The notes beneath the pieces are model-generated. The model searched no databases, was not told the origin of the DNA, and saw only the letters and a list, made by a program, of their open reading frames with translations. Below, one piece after another: positions 1-9,580 of a stretch of 60,580 nucleotides of DNA. How positions within the stretch are numbered: position 1 is the first letter of the stretch; every line of letters begins with the position of its first letter. Location: contig JABXJV010000137.1 in NCBI GenBank assembly GCA_013375355.1, forward strand, positions 1 to 60,580. The letters are read 5' to 3'. This DNA is from Candidatus Helarchaeota archaeon. GTDB taxonomy: Archaea; Asgardarchaeota; Lokiarchaeia; Helarchaeales; JABXJV01. A program made the position numbers and the translations under genes.

Positions 1-1329
1 GAAACACCTGCTATAGCCATTGACAATAATAATATATACATTGTTTGGGTGGCTAGTAATGGCACTCAAAAAGATATTGTTATTACAAATAGTTCCGACT
101 GGTTCTCAACCAACCTCACAATTTCAAAAAATGATTCTTGGGATGATACAAATCCTGATATTGCAATTGATGATAGTGGTGTTGTTCATGTAGTTTGGGA
201 AGCTCCACATAATATGACTGGCCTTCCAGATATTTGGTATACCAACAGCAGTAATAATTACCAAAACATTACAATAATTAGTAATAACCCACAATATGGC
301 GATCTAACGCCAAGTATTGCGGTAGGTCCTGATAATCTTGTATATATTGTATGGTCTGGTGTTGGTTCATCAACTGATGAAATATGGCATGTAAATTCTA
401 CGGATAATTTTGCTTCAAATAGAACAATAAGTAACAATCCTCCAAGTGCAAATTTTGATCGAAATCCAGATATTTTCGTAAGTAATTCTATTTTAATAAC
501 ATGGGAAGCTGGGATATCTGGAGTACCTAATATATATCTAGTTGATAGCTCAAATAATTGGAAAAATCGCACAATTTCATCAGGTGCTAATTACAATTTG
601 TATCCACGGATTGTAGAAGGTCCAGGTAATCTAGCTCATATGATTTGGATTTTAAACATCACTTATAATTATTCTGTATTATATTCAAATAATCTAGGCA
701 ATTATACAACAAATACCACAATTGCTATGAATAGTTCTTCACCCTTTCCAGGAGATATTGGAGTAGATAGTACGGGAAGAGTTCATATTATTTGGATATG
801 TAATAATCAAACTTATTATAATAGTTCAACGTATCCAGACTATCCTGCGGTAAGATTGCTTAAATCCAATTTGTTACCAATGGAATTGAACAAACCCGGA
901 ACTGCAATGCTTGCATATGGTGAATTTTATGATGAGTTTTATATTGAAAAGGTAGAGATAATGTGGTCTACAAATACTGGCGTTTCATGGAATAATTTTC
1001 TAATGTTTGGTTCAGGAAATGGAACTAAATGGAAAGGTACTGGTTTTATTCCAGGATATCAGTATGGTGTAGTTTTATTATATAAATTTAAGATTGTTGA
1101 TAAAGTAGGCCAAGAACATGAGACTGCTCAACAAATGTTTTACTATCCCGATACAAGGACTGAAAGCATTGTACTCATAATAATACTATTCGGAGTATTA
1201 GGCACTCTCACAGCATTATATCTTATCCCACAAACAAGAAGGTTCTTTGGAAAGCTATTTAGTAGAAAAAAACCAGAGACTGCTGAAAAGCCAAAAAAAC
1301 CAGAAGTTGAGAAAACACCAGAATCTTAA
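1..1329 (+). CDS. Cell-surface beta-repeat protein, C-terminal membrane anchor (5' partial)
   Basis: The frame is open to the window edge and the first in-frame codons already encode the repeat, so the true start lies outside. The visible ~440 residues contain repeated units of about 45-50 residues around a PxIAxDxxxxVHVVW-type strand motif (for example PDIAIDDSGVVHVVW and PSIAVGPDNLVYIVW), as in sialidase-like beta-propellers. N-glycosylation sequons (N-x-S/T) are dense. Near the C-terminus there is one membrane helix (VLIIILFGVLGTLTALYLI) followed by a short basic Lys/Pro/Glu tail, so the protein is a type I membrane protein with its repeats outside. The same architecture recurs at 14400-21905 and 48993-50981. 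Ligand and function are unknown. A T-run follows the stop. Confidence 0.75.
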   Translation, partial: ETPAIAIDNNNIYIVWVASNGTQKDIVITNSSDWFSTNLTISKNDSWDDTNPDIAIDDSGVVHVVWEAPHNMTGLPDIWYTNSSNNYQNITIISNNPQYGDLTPSIAVGPDNLVYIVWSGVGSSTDEIWHVNSTDNFASNRTISNNPPSANFDRNPDIFVSNSILITWEAGISGVPNIYLVDSSNNWKNRTISSGANYNLYPRIVEGPGNLAHMIWILNITYNYSVLYSNNLGNYTTNTTIAMNSSSPFPGDIGVDSTGRVHIIWICNNQTYYNSSTYPDYPAVRLLKSNLLPMELNKPGTAMLAYGEFYDEFYIEKVEIMWSTNTGVSWNNFLMFGSGNGTKWKGTGFIPGYQYGVVLLYKFKIVDKVGQEHETAQQMFYYPDTRTESIVLIIILFGVLGTLTALYLIPQTRRFFGKLFSRKKPETAEKPKKPEVEKTPES

Positions 1330-1334
1330 CAAGA

Positions 1335-1348
1335 TTTTTTTCTTTTTT
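1335..1348 (+). terminator. Oligo-T terminator after the surface protein gene
   Basis: A T-rich run (two blocks of six or more T) begins six bases after the stop codon, between two convergent genes. Archaeal termination commonly uses oligo-T without a hairpin. This is a composition-based call. Confidence 0.4.
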
Positions 1349-1352
1349 AATT

Positions 1353-2759
1353 TTAAACTATTGGAATCAAGTTAATATTTGGATAGTCTATTTCTACAGC
1401 TAAAGGATATTTAAAATAAGGTTTTAATATTTCCAAAATTACACACCCATTAATGCTTTCGAGGTTAAAATGATAATCACATTGATTTAGCGAAACTTGT
1501 AAAGCTCTTGAACCTTTTTTTATAAATAGAAAATTTAAATCTTCACCAAAACGTGCCCTTTCTATGTTTTTCTCCTGAATTGGAACGTAAATCTCAAGAG
1601 GATATCTGATTTCCATTGATCCAAGACTAGGAAAAAGCTGCATAATATGACCGTCTGAAGATTTATTTTTTAAATAAGTTAATGTTTCATTAAAAATACC
1701 AAAATCTTTTTTTAAATCATTTCCGAGAATATATTTGATAAAAGGTTTATCTAAATTAAAAGATATATTTTTCTCTTTAAGAATCAAGATTTTTTCATTA
1801 AATTCTTCTTCTTTAATAATAGGAGCAAGATCTTGAAAATATATTAATGGAGATTCCTCACCGGCTGGAGCTATTGAGCAAGTTCGTCCATGTTTTAAAA
1901 AATTAAGAATGGTTTGATAGACTATAGTCTTTGGAAATATATCTGAAATTCCATCTTCTATCTCGAAAACGATAAAGGATCCCTTTCTATAACCCCCATT
2001 TAGAATTGTATCTAATTGATGATTTCCTGTTGAGAAACAATCTCCTATTTCTTCTATTTTTTGAAAAGTTCCCTCTTTAATATTTGGATATTGTGGTTCA
2101 AAATGTCTGAATCTGCCGTTATTTAAAGTGAAAATATATTCATGCTGGGCCACTTCTACACCTCTAAGTTTCTCTATGTGAATTTCACGAATTCTTTTTT
2201 TCGCAAATCTTTTCCCAAAACCTACACGCTTTAAAGTCAGTATTCCATCTACTATATAGTCCAAATAAGTCTCACTTTCTGTCTCCGTAACCAAAAACAG
2301 TTTAATCTTCTTTTGCCGAACCATTTCACTTAAAAATGATTCTATTTTGCCTTCAATCATGGAAGATGCTTGGGAATACTTTAAAAGTGTGCTCCACGCG
2401 TCAATAACCACAAAGCTATTAGGGCGGTCCTTCGTCTTATGATATATTACCTGCAAGAATTCTGGTAGATCCTTAAATTTAATAACTGATTCGAAATAAT
2501 GTTCCGTGTCCTTTGCAATAAAGGCAAGTTGGGTTACATCCAGCATATTTTCAGCCTTAATGGTTTCTTTTATCCAAGGAAACTGATGTTCAAGAGAGAG
2601 AGGACTGACTCTAGTTGAGAAATATAAAGGATTTTCCGATCTCGAAAGTAATTCCAAAACCAATGTACTTTTACCCGTACCTGCAAGTCCTTTCACTAGT
2701 ATTGAATAACCATAGGGTTTATCTATCGCATCAATCAATTCTTTCGGTATATTATCCAT
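1353..2759 (-). CDS. KaiC/GvpD-like P-loop ATPase (RecA superfamily)
   Basis: The 468-residue protein has a clear Walker A, KGLAGTGKST, at about residues 23-32, followed by LVLELL. A Walker B-type strand NSFVVIDAW lies near residues 114-122. This is the pattern of archaeal KaiC/GvpD/RadA-like ATPases. A second, degenerate RecA-like half starts near residue 240 (STGNHQLDTILNGGYRKGS) and has lost its P-loop, as in two-domain KaiC-like proteins. The start is an ATG preceded by GGAAGAGAT, a good Shine-Dalgarno (SD). There is no operon partner: the gene is divergent from the wHTH operon at 2993 and convergent with the surface protein. The substrate cannot be told from sequence; such proteins are usually regulatory or signalling ATPases. 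Confidence 0.75.
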   Translation of the reverse strand: MDNIPKELIDAIDKPYGYSILVKGLAGTGKSTLVLELLSRSENPLYFSTRVSPLSLEHQFPWIKETIKAENMLDVTQLAFIAKDTEHYFESVIKFKDLPEFLQVIYHKTKDRPNSFVVIDAWSTLLKYSQASSMIEGKIESFLSEMVRQKKIKLFLVTETESETYLDYIVDGILTLKRVGFGKRFAKKRIREIHIEKLRGVEVAQHEYIFTLNNGRFRHFEPQYPNIKEGTFQKIEEIGDCFSTGNHQLDTILNGGYRKGSFIVFEIEDGISDIFPKTIVYQTILNFLKHGRTCSIAPAGEESPLIYFQDLAPIIKEEEFNEKILILKEKNISFNLDKPFIKYILGNDLKKDFGIFNETLTYLKNKSSDGHIMQLFPSLGSMEIRYPLEIYVPIQEKNIERARFGEDLNFLFIKKGSRALQVSLNQCDYHFNLESINGCVILEILKPYFKYPLAVEIDYPNINLIPIV

Positions 2760-2992
2760 ATCTCTTCCTTCTCTTCAGAGTAAAAAGCAAAAATAATAGG
2801 AAATGTTTCAAAGATAATAAATATAATACTTTATTTATCCTAGATAAACTTAGTAACTCTTTGTTGTTTTAATTTTTTCCCAAATAAAAACAGTTAAATA
2901 TATAAAAATTTATATAAAATCATAATTTATATAAACCTTAAAGTTATTGATCACATAATAACTATTTTTTATCACAATAAGGAAATGGTTAA

Positions 2993-4669
2993 TTGGATGA
3001 ATTAAACTTTTCATCTTTTTTGAAAAAAATAAAAAAGGTTCGCATTATTCGTTTAAAAAGCATATTATTTGAATTATACGGTTTTGAAAGGAATAAATAT
3101 GAAGTAGCTAAAATTGTGGGAGTTACACCTCAGGCAATTGGTCCCGAAATTGACCTATTAGAGAATGTTGACCTTCTTGTTAAAACCAGAGTGGAGAAAC
3201 GTAGAGGATTACCGGCTTTTTATTATAAATTGAATATCGATTCGTTAATAGATAGTTTAAATCTCGATACTGATGAAAAAGAAATTTTAAAAGAAGGGCT
3301 GATTCGTCTTCAACCTGCTTATCGAGAATTAAAGAATCTAGAAAGAGAAAGGAAAATTTCAAAGATACAAAGTAGTATTTATGAGGGTATTGTCCCAAAT
3401 GACAGTCAAATGTTTGTTTTGCAATTTATTAGCTCGATTTTAATAATTGCTGCATTACTATTTGATTTTGGCTTTTCAATGCTACCTGATTTTCTTAAAA
3501 ATAACAAGCAATTATTCTTTATTCTACAGAATTATGCAAATGAGCTTCAAACAAATTTAAAAATTGATGATCCTGATATGAACAATTGGATTGATGAAAA
3601 TATTAAATCGATTAGTAATATTTATCAAAAAATATGGAACGAGTTGATGCAGGCAATTGTGATGAAATCAATCATTAAGGAGCCAAGCATGAAGATTCTG
3701 AGTGATTTTGAAGAGTCAAAACAGGAAGATTTGAAAAAAAACATAGAAAAATTTCGAGATTATAAGGAAACCAAAAAAAAATTGACCGAATTTATTGATG
3801 AGGAAGGGAAATTAAGGGATAATTGCCTAAATAATTTAAAATCAATAAATAATCCTTTACTCGGAATTCAAGAAAAATTTCTTGATGATAAAGTTAGAGG
3901 AAACAAACTTGAAACTGTTCGATCAAGATTAAATATGTTATCTAGTAGAATTCGTTCTGCTTCATTAGGTTTGACAGCCTTTCCAATAGAAAAAGAGAAA
4001 ATTAAAAATGTTCGAATTAAAATTGCAATTTTGAATGCATTAAATGAAGGAATAAATGAATTTCTAGATGAATTGACAACTTTAGATCAATCTGTTAATT
4101 TTGAAAAGTTTGATGAAGTTGATAATCAATTAAAAAAACTCTTTTCTATGACTCAAAATTTAGAAAAATTCCAAAAATGGCACACGGATCCAAAAGAATT
4201 TTTTGTGGAACCTATAGCTAAATCAAAAATTAAAAAAGAGGATATAGATATTAAGATAAAAAATTTATCAGATAAGATGGCAAAAGACAAAGTGAGCTTA
4301 TTATCTAATTTTATATCTGAATTTGATAAAAACTTTCCAAATATCGAAGTTAATCAAAATGATTTGACAACGGGTATAAAGAGATTGAGTAAAAAATTTA
4401 TTTATCCTTTAATTGATACTATTAAATTGCAAAAAGAGAGAATAAAAATAATACGACTTGCCCCAACAGATGAAGAGCAAGTCGAAGTTCTAAATTTAGC
4501 TAAAAACACACCAAATGGAAAGGTTACGGTTGAAAGTATTGAATTACAATTGAATTGGCCTCCATATAAGGCAAAAATAGTTTTAGAAGATTTAGAAAAG
4601 AACCACAAAATATTATTTAAACGATCTAGATCAGAAGGAGAAGTGTGGTATATTCCAGGAGTGAAGTAA
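2993..4669 (+). CDS. Two-winged-helix coiled-coil protein, first gene of SPFH operon
   Basis: The 558-residue protein has a helix-turn-helix near residues 33-80 (YEVAKIVGVTPQAIGPEIDL) followed by a basic wing (VEKRRGLPAFYY), typical of winged-helix transcription factors. Its middle is long, charged and helical (about residues 200-480), with one hydrophobic stretch at about 141-163 that could be a membrane or buried helix. The last 65 residues form a second winged-helix-like unit (VTVESIELQLNWPPYKAKIV). The start is TTG, chosen because AAGGAAATGG lies upstream. One base separates its stop from the SPFH gene, so co-expression is nearly certain. Function is unknown: it could be an operon regulator or a structural partner using wHTH domains for protein binding. 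Confidence 0.6.
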   Translation: MDELNFSSFLKKIKKVRIIRLKSILFELYGFERNKYEVAKIVGVTPQAIGPEIDLLENVDLLVKTRVEKRRGLPAFYYKLNIDSLIDSLNLDTDEKEILKEGLIRLQPAYRELKNLERERKISKIQSSIYEGIVPNDSQMFVLQFISSILIIAALLFDFGFSMLPDFLKNNKQLFFILQNYANELQTNLKIDDPDMNNWIDENIKSISNIYQKIWNELMQAIVMKSIIKEPSMKILSDFEESKQEDLKKNIEKFRDYKETKKKLTEFIDEEGKLRDNCLNNLKSINNPLLGIQEKFLDDKVRGNKLETVRSRLNMLSSRIRSASLGLTAFPIEKEKIKNVRIKIAILNALNEGINEFLDELTTLDQSVNFEKFDEVDNQLKKLFSMTQNLEKFQKWHTDPKEFFVEPIAKSKIKKEDIDIKIKNLSDKMAKDKVSLLSNFISEFDKNFPNIEVNQNDLTTGIKRLSKKFIYPLIDTIKLQKERIKIIRLAPTDEEQVEVLNLAKNTPNGKVTVESIELQLNWPPYKAKIVLEDLEKNHKILFKRSRSEGEVWYIPGVK

Positions 4670-4670
4670 A

Positions 4671-5384
4671 ATGGCTGATATGATTACTTGGGAGTATGAA
4701 ATCCACAAGGGGATAGTATATAGACGACCGGTTACGAAAAAAGACAAAGGTTTTATTGTAAAACAGGGCTTTGAACAAGCTCTATGGATACGTAATGGAG
4801 TTTTATATGATACTATTTCTGGAATTTCATATAAATTTAAGAAAGGTGAAAAAGAAGGTAGTGAAATAATTTATGTAAAGCTCGGAGATATTAAAATTAA
4901 TTGGGGAATTCCTAAAAATAACGGTATTATCACAGTTGATGGAGTGAAAATAGGTGGACATGGAGATGTTATCATAAAAATCGTAAATCCTGCAGATTTT
5001 GTATTCAATCTTGCAGGTTCGGTGGGACAAGAGTTTGTGGATTCGGTCGAAAAAGAAATATTTGTAAAGGGTGAAAAGAAAAAGGAGAAAATTCTTCGTA
5101 AAAAAGTGGAGAAAGACGAAATTGATGTTAAAGATGCGATGCGGGCTTTAGAAGCCTTTTTATTTACAAATGCTGATTTAAAAACTTGGCTTGCAAATGT
5201 TATTCGTAGTTCTTTGCGTGATAAACTTTCAAAATTGACCTTAGCTGAACTCTTAAAAGTTGATATTAGTGAGATTGAAAGAGACTTACGTATAAAAAAT
5301 GCTGAAGTATTCCAGGGTTGGGGTCTGGAGCTTAAATCTTTCAGTATAATCGGTTGGCAATTACCAAATAATTTCCAACGGTGA
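4671..5384 (+). CDS. SPFH/band-7-like domain protein
   Basis: The 237-residue protein resembles the SPFH (stomatin/prohibitin/flotillin) branch found in YdjI-type and 'virion core' proteins. It has N-terminal beta strands, then VKIGGHGDVIIKIVNPADF, then a helical half with AMRALEAFLFTNADLKTWLA, ending in GWGLELKSFSIIGWQLP, which matches the end of the SPFH fold. SPFH proteins assemble into rings on membranes. No membrane helix is present here, so docking may come from the downstream multi-TM protein. The start is an ATG with SD GGAGTG seven bases upstream, inside the end of the previous gene. The next gene's SD sits in this gene's last codons. Confidence 0.65.
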   Translation: MADMITWEYEIHKGIVYRRPVTKKDKGFIVKQGFEQALWIRNGVLYDTISGISYKFKKGEKEGSEIIYVKLGDIKINWGIPKNNGIITVDGVKIGGHGDVIIKIVNPADFVFNLAGSVGQEFVDSVEKEIFVKGEKKKEKILRKKVEKDEIDVKDAMRALEAFLFTNADLKTWLANVIRSSLRDKLSKLTLAELLKVDISEIERDLRIKNAEVFQGWGLELKSFSIIGWQLPNNFQR

Positions 5385-5389
5385 CACAC

Positions 5390-7723
5390 ATGAGCAATGA
5401 CCAAGAAATTAAGTACGATGGAGTTTTATACCATCTTCCATTATATGAAGACGAAATAGTAAACAACATTATTAAAGCGGATAAGCACATAGAACGTCGA
5501 AAGGATATTGATGGTTACATCATTTTAACTAATTATAGATTTATTTTTATGAGAAAGATAGAAGATTTAGAATACAACCTCTCAAATTTTTTCTATTATA
5601 AAGATATAGAAAGCATCAAGATTGGAGGAATTGTTAATAAATTTATCAGGATAAATGGTGTGCTCTTTCATCCAAAGGATGTTTCAGTGGATTACTTAAA
5701 AAACTCGATTAAAAAATTCACTTTGGAGGCTGAAAGTCAAAGTTTTTCATTTGAACCAATGCCAAAGGAAGAACCTATTCCTGAAGTCAAAATTGATAAA
5801 AAAAATATTTTTAATAAAGTTATAAACTTTTTATTTCCATGTTCTTCTATTGTCATTGGAGTTATTTTAGTATTAACATGTGCTTTTTGGTTCCATTTTG
5901 GTCCACATTCCCGTCTTCCTTTTGTAGCTTCCATATTAGGAGTTGTATTAACTTCAGTTCTAATGGGTCTTGTAAAACATGAAAGGAATAAGGATTTTTT
6001 CTCGGAAGAATTATTTGAGTCATTAAAAGAGACTTTATATATTGCAATTGCAGGTCTTTCTATTTCAAGCATAGGTCTGGGTATAGATGGGTATTACGGA
6101 TTAAATCTTACTCTAACAAGTGCTAGAAATAACTTTTTTCTGCTCTTTTCAATCATATATTTTGCAATCGGAGTCCTCCTCATGTTTAAAATTGGAACCA
6201 ACTATACGAATTTCCCCCTCGAACCAGATAATCCTTATTTTGAATTCAATAATGCATTTCTTGAAAATTTTGAGACTGATAGGTTCCAAAAACTATCAAA
6301 ATATCTATTAATTATTTTTGGATTTCTAATTGCTGTACAAATGTTAATATTAACTCTATACAACATCCTTCCTGGTAGATCCATTTATCTTGTTTTTTCA
6401 CTTAGATTTTCTTCCACTCCCTCACCTTATGATTTCATATTTGTGTTCTCAGGTATTAATTATGACATATTTTCCCAAGCTTTTATAATCTCATTAATTA
6501 TAGTAGGAGTTGTAGGGCTAGTTGTATCTGCACTATTACAAGTTCGTAATATTGGTTATCTACAATATTACATTTTAGATATCATGAAAACTATCAAAAA
6601 GTATGGAAAAGAACAAAAACAAAGAGTTAATCTTTTAAAAGAACGAATTGTCAATAAAACAAAGAGAATTCTACAGCAAATGCATGCCTTTGTTAGCCCA
6701 ATAAATGGTAAAATAATTCCAGTATCGCAAATAGAAACAAAACCTCCAACTCAAGAAAGGATTGTTGGAGTTGGAACTAATACGATAAATTCTAATTCCA
6801 TAGTAAAAGAAATTCCTTTTCCAGATACATCAGTTGCAAAACCTATTACTGTATCGAAAGAAGAAGAAATTCCAATACCAGAAACAGTAAAAGAAACACC
6901 CACAGATGCGATAATTGGGAGTATTGAGGTAAAACGAGGAGGTATCATAAAGGGAAGTGAATATTTATACAAAGTAAAAGTTGAAAACCTATCTAATTCG
7001 GTGATCACTGATTTACGAATTATAATTACTTCATACCCAGATGATAGCTTAAAAATTGCAGGTTCGGAAATGCAAAAAAGAGCTAAACTAGTTCCTGGTG
7101 AAATGGTATCCCCTTCCTTCACTTTTCGCCCTTCACAGGATTGTATTGTTGGAAAAATCAATTCTATTGTGACATATTTAGATGCTAGGGGTGAATCAAA
7201 ACAAATTAGCGTAGATCCTCTTATGATTCGTTTTATTTGCGGTCTATTAACCCCTCTTCCTATTAAAGCAGAAGAATTTGATAAAATAGTTAAAAAATTG
7301 CTCAATTATTCTAATGCAGGGGAAGAAATTGAATTGCCACATAGCGCAAAAAGTATTTATGAAAAAGCAAGATTATTACTTCCTCAAAATAACTTTTATC
7401 TCATTTCTGCGGAGGATCATGAGGTTGCTTCAAATTTCATTGGCATTTTAAAAGGATTTGCAGCTGGCCAATATTCTCATAAAAAAGTAGGGGCTCAAAT
7501 TACTATTACTGGTCGAAAAGATGATAATTTTTGTGCAGCACGTATTGATGGGTATACAGAAGATTCGTCCATGTTATCTCCATTGATTTCCGAGCTTAAA
7601 AATGAAATAAAAAGCTGGAATTGTGAGCAATGCGGTGCACAGTTAAGTGATTCTCAAATTAAGAAAATAATAGACAGTAAGATTGTCCGATGCAAGTATT
7701 GTGATGAGATATTAAAATTATAA
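5390..7723 (+). CDS. PH-like / six-TM / beta-sandwich / zinc-ribbon membrane protein
   Basis: The 777-residue protein starts at the ATG five bases after SD GGTGA; an upstream GTG is less likely. Its order, numbered from that upstream GTG, is as follows. A PH/GRAM-like domain covers about residues 10-115 (DGYIILTNYRFIFMRK, YKDIESIKIGG). Six membrane helices lie at about 152-173, 181-198, 217-240, 252-270, 308-330 and 366-390. A coiled segment and a Pro/Thr linker follow. A CARDB/Ig-like beta-sandwich spans 515-610, then a mixed domain, and last a C-terminal zinc ribbon with CxxC pairs at 748/751 and 771/774. It is the last gene of the operon with the wHTH and SPFH genes. The architecture suggests a membrane platform reading lipids and recruiting the SPFH partner; that role is inference. 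Confidence 0.6.
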   Translation: MSNDQEIKYDGVLYHLPLYEDEIVNNIIKADKHIERRKDIDGYIILTNYRFIFMRKIEDLEYNLSNFFYYKDIESIKIGGIVNKFIRINGVLFHPKDVSVDYLKNSIKKFTLEAESQSFSFEPMPKEEPIPEVKIDKKNIFNKVINFLFPCSSIVIGVILVLTCAFWFHFGPHSRLPFVASILGVVLTSVLMGLVKHERNKDFFSEELFESLKETLYIAIAGLSISSIGLGIDGYYGLNLTLTSARNNFFLLFSIIYFAIGVLLMFKIGTNYTNFPLEPDNPYFEFNNAFLENFETDRFQKLSKYLLIIFGFLIAVQMLILTLYNILPGRSIYLVFSLRFSSTPSPYDFIFVFSGINYDIFSQAFIISLIIVGVVGLVVSALLQVRNIGYLQYYILDIMKTIKKYGKEQKQRVNLLKERIVNKTKRILQQMHAFVSPINGKIIPVSQIETKPPTQERIVGVGTNTINSNSIVKEIPFPDTSVAKPITVSKEEEIPIPETVKETPTDAIIGSIEVKRGGIIKGSEYLYKVKVENLSNSVITDLRIIITSYPDDSLKIAGSEMQKRAKLVPGEMVSPSFTFRPSQDCIVGKINSIVTYLDARGESKQISVDPLMIRFICGLLTPLPIKAEEFDKIVKKLLNYSNAGEEIELPHSAKSIYEKARLLLPQNNFYLISAEDHEVASNFIGILKGFAAGQYSHKKVGAQITITGRKDDNFCAARIDGYTEDSSMLSPLISELKNEIKSWNCEQCGAQLSDSQIKKIIDSKIVRCKYCDEILKL

Positions 7724-7730
7724 AAATTAT

Positions 7731-9338
7731 TTATGCTGGTAAACTCAAAGTCTCATAATCTTCAATTTTCTTTTGTTTCTTTTTCTTTTTGGTTGTTTTC
7801 TTCGATTTTTTAACTTTTTTGACTTTTTTCTTTTTTTTCTTTTTAACTTTCTTTGCTTTTTTCTTTCTTTTAATCTTTTTACCTTTTTTCTTTTTAGCTT
7901 TCGAGACTTTTTTTGCTTTTTTTACCTTCTTAACTTTAACTTTCTTCGCTTTTGGTATTTTAGCAATTTTCTTTTCAGGTTTTTCTATTGGCTTTGAAAT
8001 TGGTTTAATTTCTGCGGGTTCTTCTAATTTATCAACAACTACTTTTTCAGCTTTTTTAATTTTCTCCGCTTTTTTAACCTTTTTACCCTTTTTCTTTTTA
8101 GCTTTCTTGACCTTTTTTACTCTTTTTACTTTCTTGACTTTAACTTTCTTCGGTTTTGGTTTTTTAATAATTTTTTCTTTGGGTTCTTCTATCGGCTTTG
8201 GAATTGGTTTAATTTCTACAAGTTCTACTAATTTCTTAATTGCTACCTTTTTGGCTTTTTTAATTTTTTTGACTTTTTTGATTTTCTTTGCTTTTTTAAC
8301 CTTTTTTACCTTTTTTCTTTTTGGTTTTTTGCGTTTTATTACCCTTTTAACCTTTTTCTTTTTAGCTTTCTTGACCTTTTTTGCTTTTTTTACCTTTTTA
8401 ACTTTAATTTTCTTCGCTTTTGGTTTCTTAATAATTTTTACTTCAGGTTTTTCTATTGGTTTTGGAATTGGTTTAATTTCTACAGGTTCTACTAATTTTT
8501 TAACTACAACTTCTTTAACTTTTTTAATTTTTTTGATTTTTTTAACTTTTTTTGCCTTTTTGACCTTTTTAACCTTTGGCTTTTTGCGTTTTTTTATTTT
8601 CTTAACTCTTTTCTTCTTGATTTTTTTAATTTTCTTCTTTTTGATCTTTTTTACTTTCTTCTTTTTGACCTTTTTGACTTTTTTAGGTCTTTTTTTGACT
8701 TTAATCTTCTTTGGTTTTGGCTTTTTAATTTTCAATTTTACAGGTTCTTTTACAACCTTTATAGGCGGTTTACTCACTTCGGAAGTTATTTTAACTGGTT
8801 TAGTAACGGTTTTTGTTACTGGTTTAACGACAGGTTTTACTGCTGGTTTAATAACAGGTTTTACTATTGGTTCACTTATAATAGGCTCTTTGATGACTTG
8901 TGTGGCTTCTGAATCGATAGTTGATTCAGTTATTTCCTCTTGGAATGATGGTTGAGATAATTCTTCTACAATTTTATGAAGATATTCGGTCATTTCTAAC
9001 TCAAGTATACCTTCTTCTTCTTCTAAAATTACTGGTTCTGGAATTGTAGTTGTGGATTTTGGTGTTATTGAAGTTACAGAGGGTTTTGGTTCGACTGAAG
9101 TAACGTAGGTTTCTGGTTCTACTGAAGTTACAGAAGGTTTTACCTCTATTGGTTTTTTAACAACTTCCAAAGTAGGTATAGGAGTTAAAAAGAAAATGAA
9201 TTTTTCAGGACAATAATTTTCGCGAGAAATCAAAAATTTTCTTCTGAGTTGTCTAAAGGTTTGAACCATTTCTAACCTTTCTAGTCCATAATCCGCCTGA
9301 AACTCAAAGCCAGAACTCTTCGTTTCTTTAACTTTTAT
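7731..9338 (-). CDS. Extremely lysine-rich repeat protein (H1-tail-like), probable ATA start
   Basis: From the ATG at 9269 the protein has 512 residues, but the frame stays open upstream to a TGA near 9359 and encodes coherent residues (for example KSSGFEFQADYGLERLE). AAGGAAGAG at 9339-9347 points to ATA at 9338, or GTT at 9332, as the initiator. The ~110-residue N-terminal part is globular and acidic. The rest is KKAKKVKK-type sequence with three long imperfect repeats. Each repeat begins with a V-V-V-K-K-L-x-E-P-x-E-I-K-P-I-P-K-P-like unit (minus-strand positions near 8515, 8245 and 8046) and continues into 40-60 residues of Lys/Val/Ala. This resembles histone H1, AlgP or HC1 tails, so DNA or RNA compaction is a reasonable inference. 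It is convergent with the SPFH operon. Confidence 0.65.
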   Translation of the reverse strand: MKVKETKSSGFEFQADYGLERLEMVQTFRQLRRKFLISRENYCPEKFIFFLTPIPTLEVVKKPIEVKPSVTSVEPETYVTSVEPKPSVTSITPKSTTTIPEPVILEEEEGILELEMTEYLHKIVEELSQPSFQEEITESTIDSEATQVIKEPIISEPIVKPVIKPAVKPVVKPVTKTVTKPVKITSEVSKPPIKVVKEPVKLKIKKPKPKKIKVKKRPKKVKKVKKKKVKKIKKKKIKKIKKKRVKKIKKRKKPKVKKVKKAKKVKKIKKIKKVKEVVVKKLVEPVEIKPIPKPIEKPEVKIIKKPKAKKIKVKKVKKAKKVKKAKKKKVKRVIKRKKPKRKKVKKVKKAKKIKKVKKIKKAKKVAIKKLVELVEIKPIPKPIEEPKEKIIKKPKPKKVKVKKVKRVKKVKKAKKKKGKKVKKAEKIKKAEKVVVDKLEEPAEIKPISKPIEKPEKKIAKIPKAKKVKVKKVKKAKKVSKAKKKKGKKIKRKKKAKKVKKKKKKKVKKVKKSKKTTKKKKKQKKIEDYETLSLPA

Positions 9339-9580
9339 CTCTTCCTTTCTGTCTATATTTAGTCAAGAAAAATTCCTATATTCAAAAAATTCCTAATCTC
9401 TTTTTCAATAATTTAAGTCGTTATCGACATTTATTTGTAATTTTAAGTATTATATCTCTAATTTTTCTTTAGAAATTAATTATAAAAATTATTCTTTGGC
9501 AAAGAACATATAATCTCTATGGATATAGAAAAGTAAAAAAAAATAGAATATAATGAATAAAACAATTTTGAGGTTTTTTT

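Noticed and set aside
7880..8520. Repetitive DNA that could be mistaken for a CRISPR array or satellite
   Set aside because: Period and units follow codons of the lysine-rich protein; no regular direct repeats with unique spacers.
7789..8955. A 388-codon open frame on the plus strand, very Phe/Leu-rich
   Set aside because: It is the antisense reading of the poly-lysine codons (AAA/AAG gives TTT/CTT); the lysine-rich minus-strand protein has the SD, linker repeats and globular head.
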